Shown piece after piece: positions 1 to 8,318 of a stretch of DNA of 64,000 nucleotides (the first letter of the stretch is position 1; the number at the start of each line of letters is the position of its first letter). The stretch is taken from contig NZ_NMUA01000014.1 in assembly GCF_002312805.1 (NCBI RefSeq), positions 1 to 64,000 on the forward strand, given 5' to 3'. Origin of the DNA: Sphingobium sp. D43FB. GTDB lineage: Bacteria; Pseudomonadota; Alphaproteobacteria; Sphingomonadales; Sphingomonadaceae. Position numbers and translations under genes: made by a program. The notes beneath the pieces are model-generated. The model did no database searches. It had not been told where the DNA came from and saw only the letters and a list, made by a program, of their open reading frames with translations.

Positions 1-185
1 CTGCTTCAAGCTGCTTGGTCAGCGCGTCATGGCCCGCACCTTCGAGCGTCAGATAACCGAGCTCAAAGTCCGTGCTGCAATCCTCAATCGCTTCTCGCAA
101 ATCGGCACACCAAATACTGTCCGCGTCGCGTAGTAATCTCAAATAAAGCCCGCAGCAAACCTATCAGGAGTTATGCAACAAAGCC
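1..185 (+). mobile_element. Right part of an IS5-family insertion sequence
   Basis: The first 185 bases are the 3' end of an insertion sequence entering from the left of the window. They hold the last codons of a transposase, a short non-coding tail, and a terminus that reads GGCTTTGTTGCATAACTC on the minus strand (about 168-185), typical of the terminal inverted repeats of many IS5-group elements. The element joins the restriction-like gene at about 186. The left end and the target-site duplication are outside the window, so the family is inferred from the transposase tail and the terminus. Confidence 0.8.
2..133 (+). CDS. IS5-family transposase, C-terminal fragment (5' end outside window)
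   Basis: Reading from base 2 gives 43 residues and a TAG stop at 131-133. The peptide contains CFKLLGQRVMARTFERQ and then a segment ending in RVA, which matches the conserved C-terminus of IS5-group DDE transposases (the usual form is a KLLGQR.MAR.F.RQ.AE motif). The catalytic DDE residues lie upstream of the window. The fragment is too short for a normal ORF search. It probably belongs to an intact or recently active copy because the frame is clean up to the stop and the terminal repeat follows 30-50 bases later. Confidence 0.8.
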   Translation, partial: CFKLLGQRVMARTFERQITELKVRAAILNRFSQIGTPNTVRVA

Positions 186-604
186 GCTTCCATGCTGAAC
201 GTAAAAAATGGCCGCTCGTCCATTTTGTTTGGCTTTTCGACGTCCGAAAAGAACTGATAATTGACGCCGTTGGTAAGGATGGCGAGACGCGATTCGGTAA
301 CGCTGAAATAGCGAAATAGCTGGGATGCGTGATTGACGTTCAGTTCAGCGGTCGATGGCTTGCATTCAATCAGGATATTGACCTTGCCATCCTGGCAGAT
401 GGCGTAGTCAACTTTTTCGCCCTTCTTGATACCAACGTCTGCCGTGAACTCAGGCACAACCTCTTTCGGATTGAAGACATCATAGCCGAGCGATTGGAGG
501 AAGGGCATGACCAACGCGGTTTTTGCGGCCTCTTCGGTCAACAGAACCTCGCGATGCTCAATCGTGCGCTTTTGCAGCTCAGCTAGACGAGAAGCGAGAT
601 CCAT
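164..604 (-). pseudogene. Restriction-enzyme-like protein (HSDR_N type), truncated by the IS element
   Basis: The 146-residue product resembles the N-terminal nuclease-like domain of type I restriction R subunits and related orphan proteins. It has an early helix, the stretch ending in LGYDVFNP, then E and D..I positions and VNILIECKP, which fits the PD-(D/E)xK core (E..K) of this fold. Family members are usually longer, with a further C-terminal part. Here the last seven or so codons (164-185) are encoded by the terminal repeat of the neighbouring insertion sequence, so the native 3' end is lost. Base composition is clearly lower in G+C than in the housekeeping genes to the right, suggesting acquired DNA. 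A residual function of the domain cannot be excluded. Confidence 0.7.
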
Positions 605-716
605 CTGTTATCCCCCTATGTTTCAAACAGACTGCCGATAAAAGCTTGGTTCGGCAAGTCGGGGGAGCCGCAGGAAGGAAAGTAATCTTTTACCTGTTGT
701 CGATTGATGCAATTGG

Positions 717-1154
717 TCACTCCACCCGTAACACCGTTCCCTCTGCCCCCACCACGCGCACCCTCGCGCCCACTTCCGCGTCCGCGCCCACTGCGCTCCA
801 CACGCTGTCGCCGACTTTTACCCGGCCTTCGCCGCCGGTGATCGCTTCCACCACGGTCACTGTCTGGCCGATCAGGCGGGCGGTGCGGTCGTTGAGGAGG
901 GGGTCGGTGGAGGCGACGGGGTGGTCGGCGTACCAGCGGCGGCCGGCATAGACCGCCGCGATGCTGAGGCTTGCGAAGAGGAGGAGTTGGAGGGGGAGGC
1001 CGATCGGCAGCGCGAGCGCGACGAGGCCGGTGATGGCGGCGGCGATCGAGATCCAGATGAGGAAGACGCCGGGGATCAGCACTTCGGCAATGCCCAGCAG
1101 CGCGGCGAATACCAGCCAGGCCCAATGATCTTCGAGCAGGGTGAGCAGGGTCAT
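717..1154 (-). CDS. NfeD family membrane protein
   Basis: The 145-residue protein has two to three hydrophobic helices in residues 10-75 and a C-terminal OB-fold-like domain from about 85 to 145 with the typical GEGRVKVGDSVWSA segment. NfeD-like proteins partner SPFH/stomatin proteins in membrane microdomains; the SPFH gene lies upstream on the same strand, though separated by about 450 bases of repeats. A longer reading frame up to 1418 exists, but its N-terminus is translated intergenic repeat, so the ATG at 1154, directly before the first helix (MTLLTLLEDHW), is the better start. The protein lacks the N-terminal serine protease domain of the long NfeD class. Confidence 0.88.
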   Translation of the reverse strand: MTLLTLLEDHWAWLVFAALLGIAEVLIPGVFLIWISIAAAITGLVALALPIGLPLQLLLFASLSIAAVYAGRRWYADHPVASTDPLLNDRTARLIGQTVTVVEAITGGEGRVKVGDSVWSAVGADAEVGARVRVVGAEGTVLRVE

Positions 1155-1208
1155 GGGGTGGGGGTCCTGTTGATCATCGCTACGCTGTGACGGGGGAGGG
1201 GGTGGGAG

Positions 1209-1585
1209 ATGGGTCCCCGCCTTCGCGGGGATGACGGGGTAAAGCGGGGCTGACAGGGTAAAGACGCCGTTCGTTTCGAACGAAGTTGAGAAACCTGTGC
1301 GGGGCGTTTCTCGACGTAGTTTATCCTGAGCGCCTGCCGCAGGCTGGCAGTCGAAGGGCTCGAAACGAACGGAGGTGGGGGCGTGTCGCGGGTGCTGGAC
1401 CTGGAGGATGGCCCCCACCCCAACCCCTCCCCTAGAGGGGAGGGGCTAATATAGCCGCGCGCCCACCCCAATCCTTCAAGCGAGTCACGGGCCTCGCTTG
1501 AACCTGAAGGGGAGGGGCTAATAGTGTCGCTTGCCCACTCCGATCCTTCAAGCGGGTCACGGGCCTCGCTCAAACCTAGCAGGGA
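1209..1585. repeat. Composite of palindromic intergenic repeats between the SPFH gene and nfeD
   Basis: This gene-free stretch (whole gap 1155-1605) is built of repeat units. At 1209-1230 is a CCCCGCCTTCGCGGGG hairpin. At 1268-1374 is a pair of facing CGTTCGTTTCGA/TCGAAACGAACG arms, the same family as at 25135. At 1411-1446 is a CCCCACCCCAACCCCTCCCC unit with its hairpin. Then follow two diverged tandem units (1461-1518 and 1532-1585), each with TTCAAGCG.GTCACGGGCCTCGCT, which folds on itself. No coding frame or tRNA is visible. Confidence 0.8.
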
Positions 1586-1605
1586 GAGCCGCGCCTTCAT
1601 CCCGC

Positions 1606-2580
1606 TTACCCCTGGCTTTGGCCGAAGGGGCCGCGGCGTGGGGGTGGTGGGGTGGGCGTGGGGGTGCCGTCGTCGCCGAGGGCGGCTTTGGCGAGCGCGC
1701 CGATGCCGCCCAGCGTGCCGATGAGTTGGGTGGCTTCGACCGGGAAGAGGATGGTCTTGGCATTGGGGCTGGTGGCGAACTGGCTGACGGCTTCGGTATA
1801 TTTTTGCGCGATGAAGTAGTTGAGCGCCTGCGGGTTGCCGGCGCTGATCGCGTCGGAGACCATCTGGGTGGCGCGGGCTTCGGCTTCGGCTTCGCGTTCG
1901 CGGGCTTCGGCGTCGCGGAAGGCGGCTTCGCGGCGGCCTTCGGCTTGCAGGATCTGGCCCTGCTTCTCGCCCTCGGCGCGCAGGATTTCGGCGGCGCGGG
2001 CGCCTTCGGCATCCAATATGTTGGCGCGCTTTTCGCGTTCGGCCTTCATCTGGCGGCCCATGGCGCTGACGATGTCGGCGGGCGGGCGGATGTCCTTGAG
2101 TTCGACGCGGGTGATCTTGATGCCCCAGCTATTCGTCGCCTGATCGACCACGGACAGCAGGCGGGCGTTGATCTCGTCGCGCTTCGACAAGGTTTCGTCG
2201 AGGTCCATCGAGCCCATGACGGTGCGCAGGTTGGTGGTCGCCAGCTGCATGATCGCCACGTACAGCTCGGAGACTTCATAGGCGGCCTTGGCAGCGTCGA
2301 GCACCTGGAAGAAGACCACGCCGTCGACCGACACCATGGCATTATCCTTGGTGATGATCTCCTGCCCCGGAATGTCGACCACCTGCTCCATCATGTTGAT
2401 CTTGCGCCCCACGGCATAGAAGAAGGCGGGGTAGAAATTGAGGCCGGGCTTGGCGACTTCGGTGAAGCGACCGAAGCGCTCGATCGTATATTGATAGCCC
2501 TGCCGCACCACCTTCACGCTGACCGCGAGGTAGAAGAGCACGAGGCCCGTAAGCGTGAGCGCGAAGGTGGTCAGCATCAT
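1606..2580 (-). CDS. SPFH/band 7 (stomatin-like, QmcA-type) membrane protein
   Basis: The product of 324 residues starts with one transmembrane helix (about residues 2-24), followed by the SPFH/band 7 domain (to about residue 200) with the characteristic [15 protein letters not shown] beginning and [15 protein letters not shown] long Ala/Glu/Arg-rich coiled coil (about 195-255) and a Pro-rich tail follow. Such proteins form large membrane rings and usually work with an NfeD partner, here the next gene on the strand. The start is one of two adjacent ATGs (2580 or 2577) behind GGGAGA; the longer frame to 2652 overlaps the opposite gene and is not needed. Confidence 0.9.
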   Translation of the reverse strand: MMLTTFALTLTGLVLFYLAVSVKVVRQGYQYTIERFGRFTEVAKPGLNFYPAFFYAVGRKINMMEQVVDIPGQEIITKDNAMVSVDGVVFFQVLDAAKAAYEVSELYVAIMQLATTNLRTVMGSMDLDETLSKRDEINARLLSVVDQATNSWGIKITRVELKDIRPPADIVSAMGRQMKAEREKRANILDAEGARAAEILRAEGEKQGQILQAEGRREAAFRDAEAREREAEAEARATQMVSDAISAGNPQALNYFIAQKYTEAVSQFATSPNAKTILFPVEATQLIGTLGGIGALAKAALGDDGTPTPTPPPPRRGPFGQSQG

Positions 2581-2650
2581 GGTCTCCCGAAACAGGGTTG
2601 GACTATGCGCCTTATTTGTTAACGGGGGAAGGCAAACCGAGGAGAGTCCC

Positions 2651-3466
2651 ATGTTGCTGCGTCACGCCCGTTCGTTGCTGTTCCTGCCCGCGTCCAACGC
2701 GCGCGCCATCGCCAAGGCGCGGACGTTGCCGTGCGACATGGTGATATTGGACCTGGAGGATGCGGTGACCGACGACGCCAAGGAGATGGCGCGCGAGGCG
2801 GCGGTGGCGGCGCTGGCCGAGGGGTTTGGCGAGCGGCTTGCGGCGGTGCGGATCAATGTGGCGGGGGCGCCGTGGCACGGGATGGAGATGGTGGCGATGA
2901 AGGCGGCGGCGGCCGACTATGTCGTGCTGCCCAAGGTGGAGAGCGGGCGGCAGGTGCGCGACGTCTATAGCGTGAGCCAGAAGCCGGTGATCGCGATGAT
3001 CGAAAGCGCGCGCGGGGTGCTGGCGGCGGTGGAGATTGCGGCGGCGGAAGGGTGCGCGGGGCTGTTCATGGGGAATAACGACCTGCGGCGGGATTTGGGG
3101 ATACCGGCGGGCGCTGGGCGCGAGGGGCTGGCGCTGGCCATGCAGTCGGTGGTGCTGGCGGCGCGCGGGGCGGGGATTGCGGTGTTCGACGGGGTGTATA
3201 ACCGGCTGGACGATCTGGCGGGGCTGGAGGCGGAATGTGCGGCGGGCCATGCGCTGGGGTTCGATGGCAAGACGCTGATCCATCCGGGGCAGGTGGTGGT
3301 GGCGAATGGCGTGTTCGGGCCGGATGCGCAGGCGCTGGCCGATGCGCGGCGGCTGATCGCGGCGGCGACCGGCGGGGCCGAGCGCTTTGAGGGGCGCATG
3401 ATCGAGACGATGCATGTCGAGCAAGCCCACGCGCTGGTGGCGCGGGCCGAGGCGGTGGGGCTGTAG
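2651..3466 (+). CDS. CoA ester lyase, HpcH/HpaI (CitE-like) family
   Basis: The 271-residue TIM-barrel protein has the family marks of the citrate lyase beta/CitE-like group: R-S-LLFLPA at the start, the metal-binding LDLEDAV, RIN, the MIES glutamate, and [13 protein letters not shown] near the C-terminus. Free-standing members cleave or form malyl-, citramalyl- or similar CoA esters; the substrate cannot be told from sequence. The ATG at 2651 follows GAGGAGAG with good spacing; the frame open from 2555 would overlap the SPFH gene. It is divergent from the SPFH gene, and its stop lies 4 bases from the convergent ubiG stop. Confidence 0.88.
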   Translation: MLLRHARSLLFLPASNARAIAKARTLPCDMVILDLEDAVTDDAKEMAREAAVAALAEGFGERLAAVRINVAGAPWHGMEMVAMKAAAADYVVLPKVESGRQVRDVYSVSQKPVIAMIESARGVLAAVEIAAAEGCAGLFMGNNDLRRDLGIPAGAGREGLALAMQSVVLAARGAGIAVFDGVYNRLDDLAGLEAECAAGHALGFDGKTLIHPGQVVVANGVFGPDAQALADARRLIAAATGGAERFEGRMIETMHVEQAHALVARAEAVGL

Positions 3467-3470
3467 CCGA

Positions 3471-4208
3471 TCAGGCCGGGCGATGCCGGGCGGTCAGGAA
3501 ATAGTTGATCGCCTTGTTCGCTGACAAAGTGAAGCCACGCGCCGGGTCGAAGGTCAGGCCGCTGCTGTCGATGACGTCGAGGCCTGCGGCATCGAGCAGG
3601 GCGGTGAGTTCTTCGGGCGTGAGGAATTTGCCCCAGTCATGCGTGCCCTTGGGGATACCGCCGATGCTTTCGCCGATGGTGATCATGGCGATGCGCGACA
3701 AGGGCGTGCGGTTGGGGGTGGAGAGGATCATCAGCCCGTCGGGGGCGAGTTTGGCGGCGAGCGCGGCGACGAAGGCGGCGGGGTCGGCGACATGCTCGAT
3801 CACTTCCATCGAGGTGACGAGATCATAGTTGCCATCGGTGACGTCCTCGACCGGGGTCGCGCGATAGTCGATGGTGAGGCCCTGAGTCGCGGCATGGGCG
3901 GCGGCGGCGGCGATATTTTCGGGCGCGGCGTCCAGGCCCGTGACGGTGGCACCAAGTCTGGCCAGCGGTTCGGTGAGCAGCCCCGCGCCACAGCCGACAT
4001 CAAGCGCGCGCTTGCCCGCAAGCGGTTGGAAGGATTGGGCGTTTGTCGGCCAATGGGTGTCGATCGCGGCGCGGATATAGGTCAGCCGCACGGGGTTGAG
4101 CTTATGCAGCATCGCGCTGGACCCGTTGGGATCCCACCAGTCGGCGGCCATCGCCCCGAAATGGGCGGCTTCCTTGGGGTCGATCGTTGCCGTTGCGTTG
4201 CTTGCCAT
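3471..4208 (-). CDS. ubiG: Ubiquinone biosynthesis O-methyltransferase
   Basis: This class I SAM-dependent methyltransferase of 245 residues matches UbiG in length and in motifs: a start with EAAHFGAMAADWWDPNG, the SAM loop LDVGCGAGLL, the acidic GLDAA that holds the ribose, and STPNRT. UbiG carries out both O-methylations of ubiquinone biosynthesis at the membrane surface. It is divergent from lysC with only 82 bases between the two starts, an arrangement often kept in alphaproteobacteria. Confidence 0.93.
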   Translation of the reverse strand: MASNATATIDPKEAAHFGAMAADWWDPNGSSAMLHKLNPVRLTYIRAAIDTHWPTNAQSFQPLAGKRALDVGCGAGLLTEPLARLGATVTGLDAAPENIAAAAAHAATQGLTIDYRATPVEDVTDGNYDLVTSMEVIEHVADPAAFVAALAAKLAPDGLMILSTPNRTPLSRIAMITIGESIGGIPKGTHDWGKFLTPEELTALLDAAGLDVIDSSGLTFDPARGFTLSANKAINYFLTARHRPA

Positions 4209-4290
4209 ATCCGTATCCGCTGCTAAAGAAGCGCCGTTTCGCCCTTCTGGGACATTTTCTTACTCACCAACTAGCAGGTTCGACAAGCAA

Positions 4291-5556
4291 ATGGCGCGCA
4301 TCGTGATGAAATTCGGCGGCACCTCCATGGCGGGGATGGAGCGAATTCGCAACGTGGCCGCGCGGGTAAAACATGTCGTGGCGCAGGGGCATGAGGTTGC
4401 GGTGGTCGTGTCGGCGATGGCGGGCGAGACGGACCGGCTGGTGGGCTTCTGCAAGGAAGCCTCGGCGCTCTATGATCCGGCCGAATATGATGTCGTGGTC
4501 GCGGCGGGCGAGCAGATCACCAGCGGGCTGCTGGCGATGACGCTGAAAGCCATGGGCGTGGACGCGCGCAGCTGGCTTGGCTGGCAATTGCCGATCAAGA
4601 CGGTGGAGGCCCATGCCAAGGCGCGGGTGGACAGTATCGACACCGGCGCGCTGCTGGCCGCCATGGGCGCGGGCCAGGTCGCGGTGATCCCCGGTTTCCA
4701 AGGGATGATGGCGGACGGGCGCGTCTCGACGCTGGGCCGGGGCGGGTCGGACACGTCGGCGGTGGCGGTGGCCGCCGCGATCAAGGCCGATCGCTGCGAC
4801 ATCTATACCGACGTCGATGGCGTCTACACCACTGATCCGCGCATCGTGGCGCGGGCGCGCAAGCTCGACCTCGTCACCTATGAGGAGATGCTGGAGCTGG
4901 CGTCGGTGGGGGCCAAGGTGTTGCAAACCCGCTCGGTCGGCCTCGCCATGAAGGAAGGCGTAGTCGTGCAGGTGCTGTCCTCCTTCGATGATCCCACCCA
5001 GACCGACCTGCCCGGCACGCTGATCGTCAGCGACGAGGAACTGGAAGCCAAGCGCAAGGAAAATAAGATGGAACGTCAGCTCATCACCGGCATCGCCCAT
5101 GACAAGAATGAGGCGAAGATCATCGTGACGCGCGTGCCCGACAAGCCGGGCGCGGTCGCCAGCATCTTCACGCCCCTGGCCGATGCCGCGATCAATGTCG
5201 ACATGATCATCCAGAATGATTCGAAGGATACCGAGGAAACCGACGTGACCTTCACCGTGCCGCGCGCGGACCTGGCGCGCAGCGTGGACATTTTGGAAGC
5301 CAACAAGGACGTGATCGGCTTCCGCCGGATCATCACCGATACCGAAGTCGCCAAGATCAGTGTCGTGGGTGTGGGTATGCGCAGCCATGCGGGCGTCGCC
5401 GCGACGATGTTCAAGACGCTGGCCGAGCGCGGCATCAATATCGAGGCGATTTCGACGAGCGAGATCAAGGTGTCGGTGCTGATCGACGAGGATGAGACGG
5501 AATTGGCGGTGCGCGTGTTGCATACGGCCTATGGGCTGGACGCGCCGGCGGCTTGA
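4291..5556 (+). CDS. lysC: Aspartate kinase
   Basis: The 421-residue protein starts MARIVMKFGGTSM, the substrate-binding signature of aspartokinases, and has LGRGGSDTSA and YTDVDGVYTTDPRI of the amino acid kinase fold (residues 1-245). Two ACT domains follow (about 265-420) and should mediate feedback inhibition by lysine and/or threonine. The enzyme makes aspartyl phosphate, the first step to Lys, Thr, Met and diaminopimelate. The ATG at 4291 is chosen because the homology starts there; the open frame from 4096 runs into ubiG. The ptsP gene, which often follows lysC in related bacteria, here lies 7.6 kb away. Confidence 0.96.
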   Translation: MARIVMKFGGTSMAGMERIRNVAARVKHVVAQGHEVAVVVSAMAGETDRLVGFCKEASALYDPAEYDVVVAAGEQITSGLLAMTLKAMGVDARSWLGWQLPIKTVEAHAKARVDSIDTGALLAAMGAGQVAVIPGFQGMMADGRVSTLGRGGSDTSAVAVAAAIKADRCDIYTDVDGVYTTDPRIVARARKLDLVTYEEMLELASVGAKVLQTRSVGLAMKEGVVVQVLSSFDDPTQTDLPGTLIVSDEELEAKRKENKMERQLITGIAHDKNEAKIIVTRVPDKPGAVASIFTPLADAAINVDMIIQNDSKDTEETDVTFTVPRADLARSVDILEANKDVIGFRRIITDTEVAKISVVGVGMRSHAGVAATMFKTLAERGINIEAISTSEIKVSVLIDEDETELAVRVLHTAYGLDAPAA

Positions 5557-5690
5557 TCCGCGCGGCGTGATCGACGTTTCCGCCACTTCTGATAGCGAAG
5601 TTCGATGTCTATCGGTCGCGTGGCGGGTCGGTCTATCTGCTCGATTGCCAGGCGGATCTGCGGATTTTGAGGGGCATCGGTTGACCTTTT

Positions 5691-5796
5691 CACCCCTCCC
5701 CTTCAGGGGAGGGGACCGGGGTGGGGGTTTGCCCCATTCGCTTCACCGAGTGGATGGCCCCCACCCCAACCCCTCCCCTGAAGGGGAGGGGCTTTT
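5691..5796. repeat. Inverted pair of CCCCTCCCCT-type palindromes
   Basis: Two copies of a G/C-rich unit face each other: at 5695-5729 a CCCCTCCCCTTCAGGGGAGG hairpin followed by CCGGGGTGGGGG, and at 5758-5796 the mirror form CCCCCACCCCAACCCCTCCC with its hairpin, ending in CTTTTT. The same doublet occurs at 23226-23331 and, as a half, at 1411-1446. The unit ends about 20 bases before the next start codon. The rest of the gap after lysC (5557-5690) shows nothing recognisable. Confidence 0.85.
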
Positions 5797-5816
5797 TGGT
5801 TTGCAGGAAAGACTTT

Positions 5817-6830
5817 ATGACCAACGCCAAGCTCGCTTCCCTCATGGCCCGTGGCACCGACTTTCTGGGGTGTGAGAGTGCGATCCTGTGCGGGGCGATG
5901 AGCTGGGTGTCGGAGCGGAACCTGGTGGCGGCGATTTCCAATGCGGGGGCGTTCGGGGTGATCGCGTGCGGGGCGATGACGCCGGAACTGCTCGACCGGG
6001 AGATTGCGGCGACCAAGGCGCTGACGAGCAAGCCGTTTGGCGTGAACCTGATCACCATGCATCCGCAATTGTTCGACCTGATCGATGTGTGCGCGAAGCA
6101 TGACGTCACCCATGTCGTGCTGGCCGGTGGCCTGCCGCCCAAGGGCAGTATCGAGGCGATCAAAGGGAAGGGCGCGAAGCTCATTTGTTTTGCCCCGGCG
6201 CTGAGCCTCGCCAAGAAGCTGGTGCGGTCGGGGGTCGATGCGCTGGTGGTCGAGGGCATGGAAGCGGGCGGGCATATCGGCCCGGTATCGACCAGCGTGC
6301 TGGCGCAGGAAATATTGCCCGACATGGCGGCCCAAGTGCCGGTGTTCGTCGCGGGCGGGATCGGCCGGGGCGAGGCGATCGCCGCTTATCTGGAGATGGG
6401 CGCGGCAGGCGTGCAACTGGGCACGCGCTTTGCCTGCGCGACCGAGAGCGTCGCCCATCCCAATTTCAAGAAGGCCTTTTTCCGGGCATCGGCGCGCGAC
6501 GCGATTGCCAGCGTGCAGATCGACCCGCGCCTGCCGGTCATTCCGGTGCGCTCGCTCAAAAATGCCGGGATGGAGAATTTCACCATCAAGCAGCGCGAAG
6601 TCGCCAATATGCTCGATGAGGGCGCGGTCGACATGATGGAAGCGCAGTTGCAGATCGAACATTATTGGGCGGGGGCGTTGCGCCGCGCGGTGGTCGACGG
6701 CGATGTCGAGGGCGGGTCGCTGATGGCGGGCCAGTCGGTCGGCATGGTGACCAAGGAAGAACCGGTCGCCGAGATCATCGCGCAGCTGATGGCGCAGGCC
6801 ACAGACGCGCTGGAGCGGCGAGCCGCCTGA
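5817..6830 (+). CDS. Nitronate monooxygenase (2-nitropropane dioxygenase-like flavoprotein)
   Basis: The product is a 337-residue FMN-binding TIM barrel. It has the EGMEAGGHIG motif with the active-site histidine, VFVAGGIGRGEAIAAYLEMG and GVQLGTRFACATE, the flavin phosphate-binding end of the barrel. These fit the nitronate monooxygenase/FabK-like family, which oxidises alkyl nitronates such as propionate 3-nitronate with O2. A FabK-type enoyl reductase role is an alternative that these motifs do not exclude. The ATG at 5817 follows AGGAAAG; the upstream frame from 5721 is repeat sequence. Confidence 0.85.
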   Translation: MTNAKLASLMARGTDFLGCESAILCGAMSWVSERNLVAAISNAGAFGVIACGAMTPELLDREIAATKALTSKPFGVNLITMHPQLFDLIDVCAKHDVTHVVLAGGLPPKGSIEAIKGKGAKLICFAPALSLAKKLVRSGVDALVVEGMEAGGHIGPVSTSVLAQEILPDMAAQVPVFVAGGIGRGEAIAAYLEMGAAGVQLGTRFACATESVAHPNFKKAFFRASARDAIASVQIDPRLPVIPVRSLKNAGMENFTIKQREVANMLDEGAVDMMEAQLQIEHYWAGALRRAVVDGDVEGGSLMAGQSVGMVTKEEPVAEIIAQLMAQATDALERRAA

Positions 6831-6916
6831 AGGCTTGCGACGAACGGAACATCTGGCATATTTCCTCCGAGGCAAATGCCCGGCATGACCGGGGCGCAGT
6901 CCCAGCGGAGAATTTG

Positions 6917-7801
6917 ATGTTGCCCATGCGCCGTTCCGGCCGTCTATCCCTCGTGTCGCTGGCGGTCCTGGCCGCCTGTTCGACCCCGGTGAAGCCGCCG
7001 CCACCCACGCCGCCGCCGCCTGTGGTGGAAACGATGATGCCGCGTCCGCCGATGGGGGCGGTGGAAAATATGAGCATCCCCGAAATGGAGGATGGCCAAT
7101 ATCTGACCCCCAATCGCAAGGTCACGTCCAATACGGCGCTGTGGCATGTGCGAATGGCGTTGAACGTCGCCGCGCTGTCGTGCCGCAGCCCGGCCGACCT
7201 GCCGCGAATCCAATATAACCGGTTGCTGCATGTGCATGGGCCGCTGTTGACGAAGGCCAATGAGGCGGTCGATCGCAACTATACGGTGGCTTATGGCCGC
7301 CCCGGATTATCCGCGCGCGAGCGGTTGAATACGGTCGTCTATAATTTCTTTTCGCTACCGCCCGTGACCAAGAGCTTCTGCCCAGTGGCTGAGCGCGTGG
7401 GAGCCAAACTGCTGGCGATGCCATCGAGCGCGCTGCTGGACTATGCGCCCGAAGCGTTGGCGGAGCTGGAAAAGCCGTTTCAGGATTTCTATGCCGCCTA
7501 TGCCGATTATTTGCGGCGGCTGGCCGAATGGCAGTCGCGGTTCGGCGCGAGCGTGACCGTGGTAGTATCCCCAACGCCGCTGCCGCCGCCGCCCGTGCCG
7601 CCGGGCGAAGCGCCGCCGCAGGGCTTTTCGCCGAGCATCACAAGCGCGATGCAGCAAAATCTGCCGCCGCCCCCCGATGCGCCCGCGAAGGCTCCGGTTG
7701 CGCCAGCCCAGCCGGGCGCGCCATTCCAGCCAAGTGCGGCCCAGCCAAGTGCGGCCGGGCCGAAGCTGATGATCCAGCCGCTGCCCGCCAATCAGGAATA
7801 G
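6917..7801 (+). CDS. Putative lipoprotein with proline-rich ends
   Basis: The 294-residue protein has an N-terminal signal with a lipobox (SLAVLAAC, lipidated Cys at about residue 22), a proline-rich linker, a globular middle of about 170 residues (around 50-220), and a Pro/Ala-rich tail. I do not recognise the middle domain. It should be anchored in the inner or outer membrane facing the periplasm. The start at 6917 is chosen because it places the signal peptide at the N-terminus; the longer frame from 6665 overlaps the previous gene. It stands alone, convergent with an HxlR regulator whose stop is 3 bases away. Confidence 0.75.
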   Translation: MLPMRRSGRLSLVSLAVLAACSTPVKPPPPTPPPPVVETMMPRPPMGAVENMSIPEMEDGQYLTPNRKVTSNTALWHVRMALNVAALSCRSPADLPRIQYNRLLHVHGPLLTKANEAVDRNYTVAYGRPGLSARERLNTVVYNFFSLPPVTKSFCPVAERVGAKLLAMPSSALLDYAPEALAELEKPFQDFYAAYADYLRRLAEWQSRFGASVTVVVSPTPLPPPPVPPGEAPPQGFSPSITSAMQQNLPPPPDAPAKAPVAPAQPGAPFQPSAAQPSAAGPKLMIQPLPANQE

Positions 7802-7804
7802 AGG

Positions 7805-8218
7805 TCAGTCGCGCGTGTCGAACCGGGCGCGCGCGGCTTCCACCGTGGCGAGGTGGGTTTCGGCCCAGGTCCACACGCCGCAAAAGGCGGCGCTGAGGCT
7901 ATTGCCGAGCGGGGTCAGCGCATAATCGACATGCGGCGGCACGACGGGATGGACGATGCGGGTGGCCAGGCCATCCCGCTCCATCTGGCGCAGGGTCTGG
8001 GTCAGCATCTTCTGGCTGATCCCTTCGACCTGGCGCGCGATCTGGGTGAAGCGGAGCGTGCCCTTTTCCTCCAGCAGTTCCAGCACCAGCAGCGTCCATT
8101 TGTCGGCGACGCGGCCGATCAGCTCGTTGACGAGTCGCTCGACGCGCGGGTCGATGGGGGCGGCGTCCTCCGACAGATTATCGTTGGCGCGGGGGAGCGG
8201 GTGGCCTGCATTTTCCAT
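7805..8218 (-). CDS. HxlR family transcriptional regulator
   Basis: The 137-residue protein has the winged-helix HxlR pattern: IGRVADKWTLLVLELL, then LRFTQIARQVEGISQKMLTQ and LRQMERDGL, and a C-terminal YALTPLG beta wing. It is divergent from an SDR oxidoreductase gene with a 100-base gap that contains a direct repeat of TGTGGTGC, so it probably controls that gene. Members of this group often respond to electrophiles or quinones, but no cysteine with a clear sensing role stands out here. Confidence 0.88.
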   Translation of the reverse strand: MENAGHPLPRANDNLSEDAAPIDPRVERLVNELIGRVADKWTLLVLELLEEKGTLRFTQIARQVEGISQKMLTQTLRQMERDGLATRIVHPVVPPHVDYALTPLGNSLSAAFCGVWTWAETHLATVEAARARFDTRD

Positions 8219-8227
8219 TTCTTACCC

Positions 8228-8254
8228 TGTGGTGCGTATAGCACTTTGTGGTGC
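8228..8254. promoter_or_regulatory. Direct repeat TGTGGTGC, possible operator between HxlR regulator and SDR gene
   Basis: TGTGGTGC occurs twice, at 8228-8235 and 8247-8254, 19 bases start to start, and GTGC-GTATA-GCAC between them forms a small dyad. It sits 10-36 bases upstream of the regulator start and in front of the divergent oxidoreductase gene, where an HxlR operator is expected. The site is predicted from position and symmetry only. Confidence 0.45.
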
Positions 8255-8318
8255 CTTCTTTCCAAAAGAGAGCATGGCGATAGGATGGCGGTCAACCCAT
8301 TACGACAAGGAGTGACCC

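Noticed and set aside
616..1125. Frame opposite to or overlapping nfeD in another phase
   Set aside because: Arg/Pro-rich shadow of the nfeD gene without start signal.
1155..1605. Possible CRISPR-like array in the repeat-rich SPFH-nfeD gap
   Set aside because: Units differ in length and sequence, have no regular spacers, and belong to several palindromic families.
1531..2622. 363-codon plus-strand frame opposite the SPFH gene
   Set aside because: Begins in repeat sequence and is a Gly/Ala/Asp-rich mirror of the conserved SPFH gene.
5068..5556. Internal ATG in lysC (KENKMERQ) as start of a separate beta subunit
   Set aside because: Such an internal start is known in some bacteria, but no strong ribosome site is visible before it here, so I do not list a second product.
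4264..5586. 440-codon frame opposite lysC
   Set aside because: Antisense to a complete aspartokinase; composition is that of a shadow frame.
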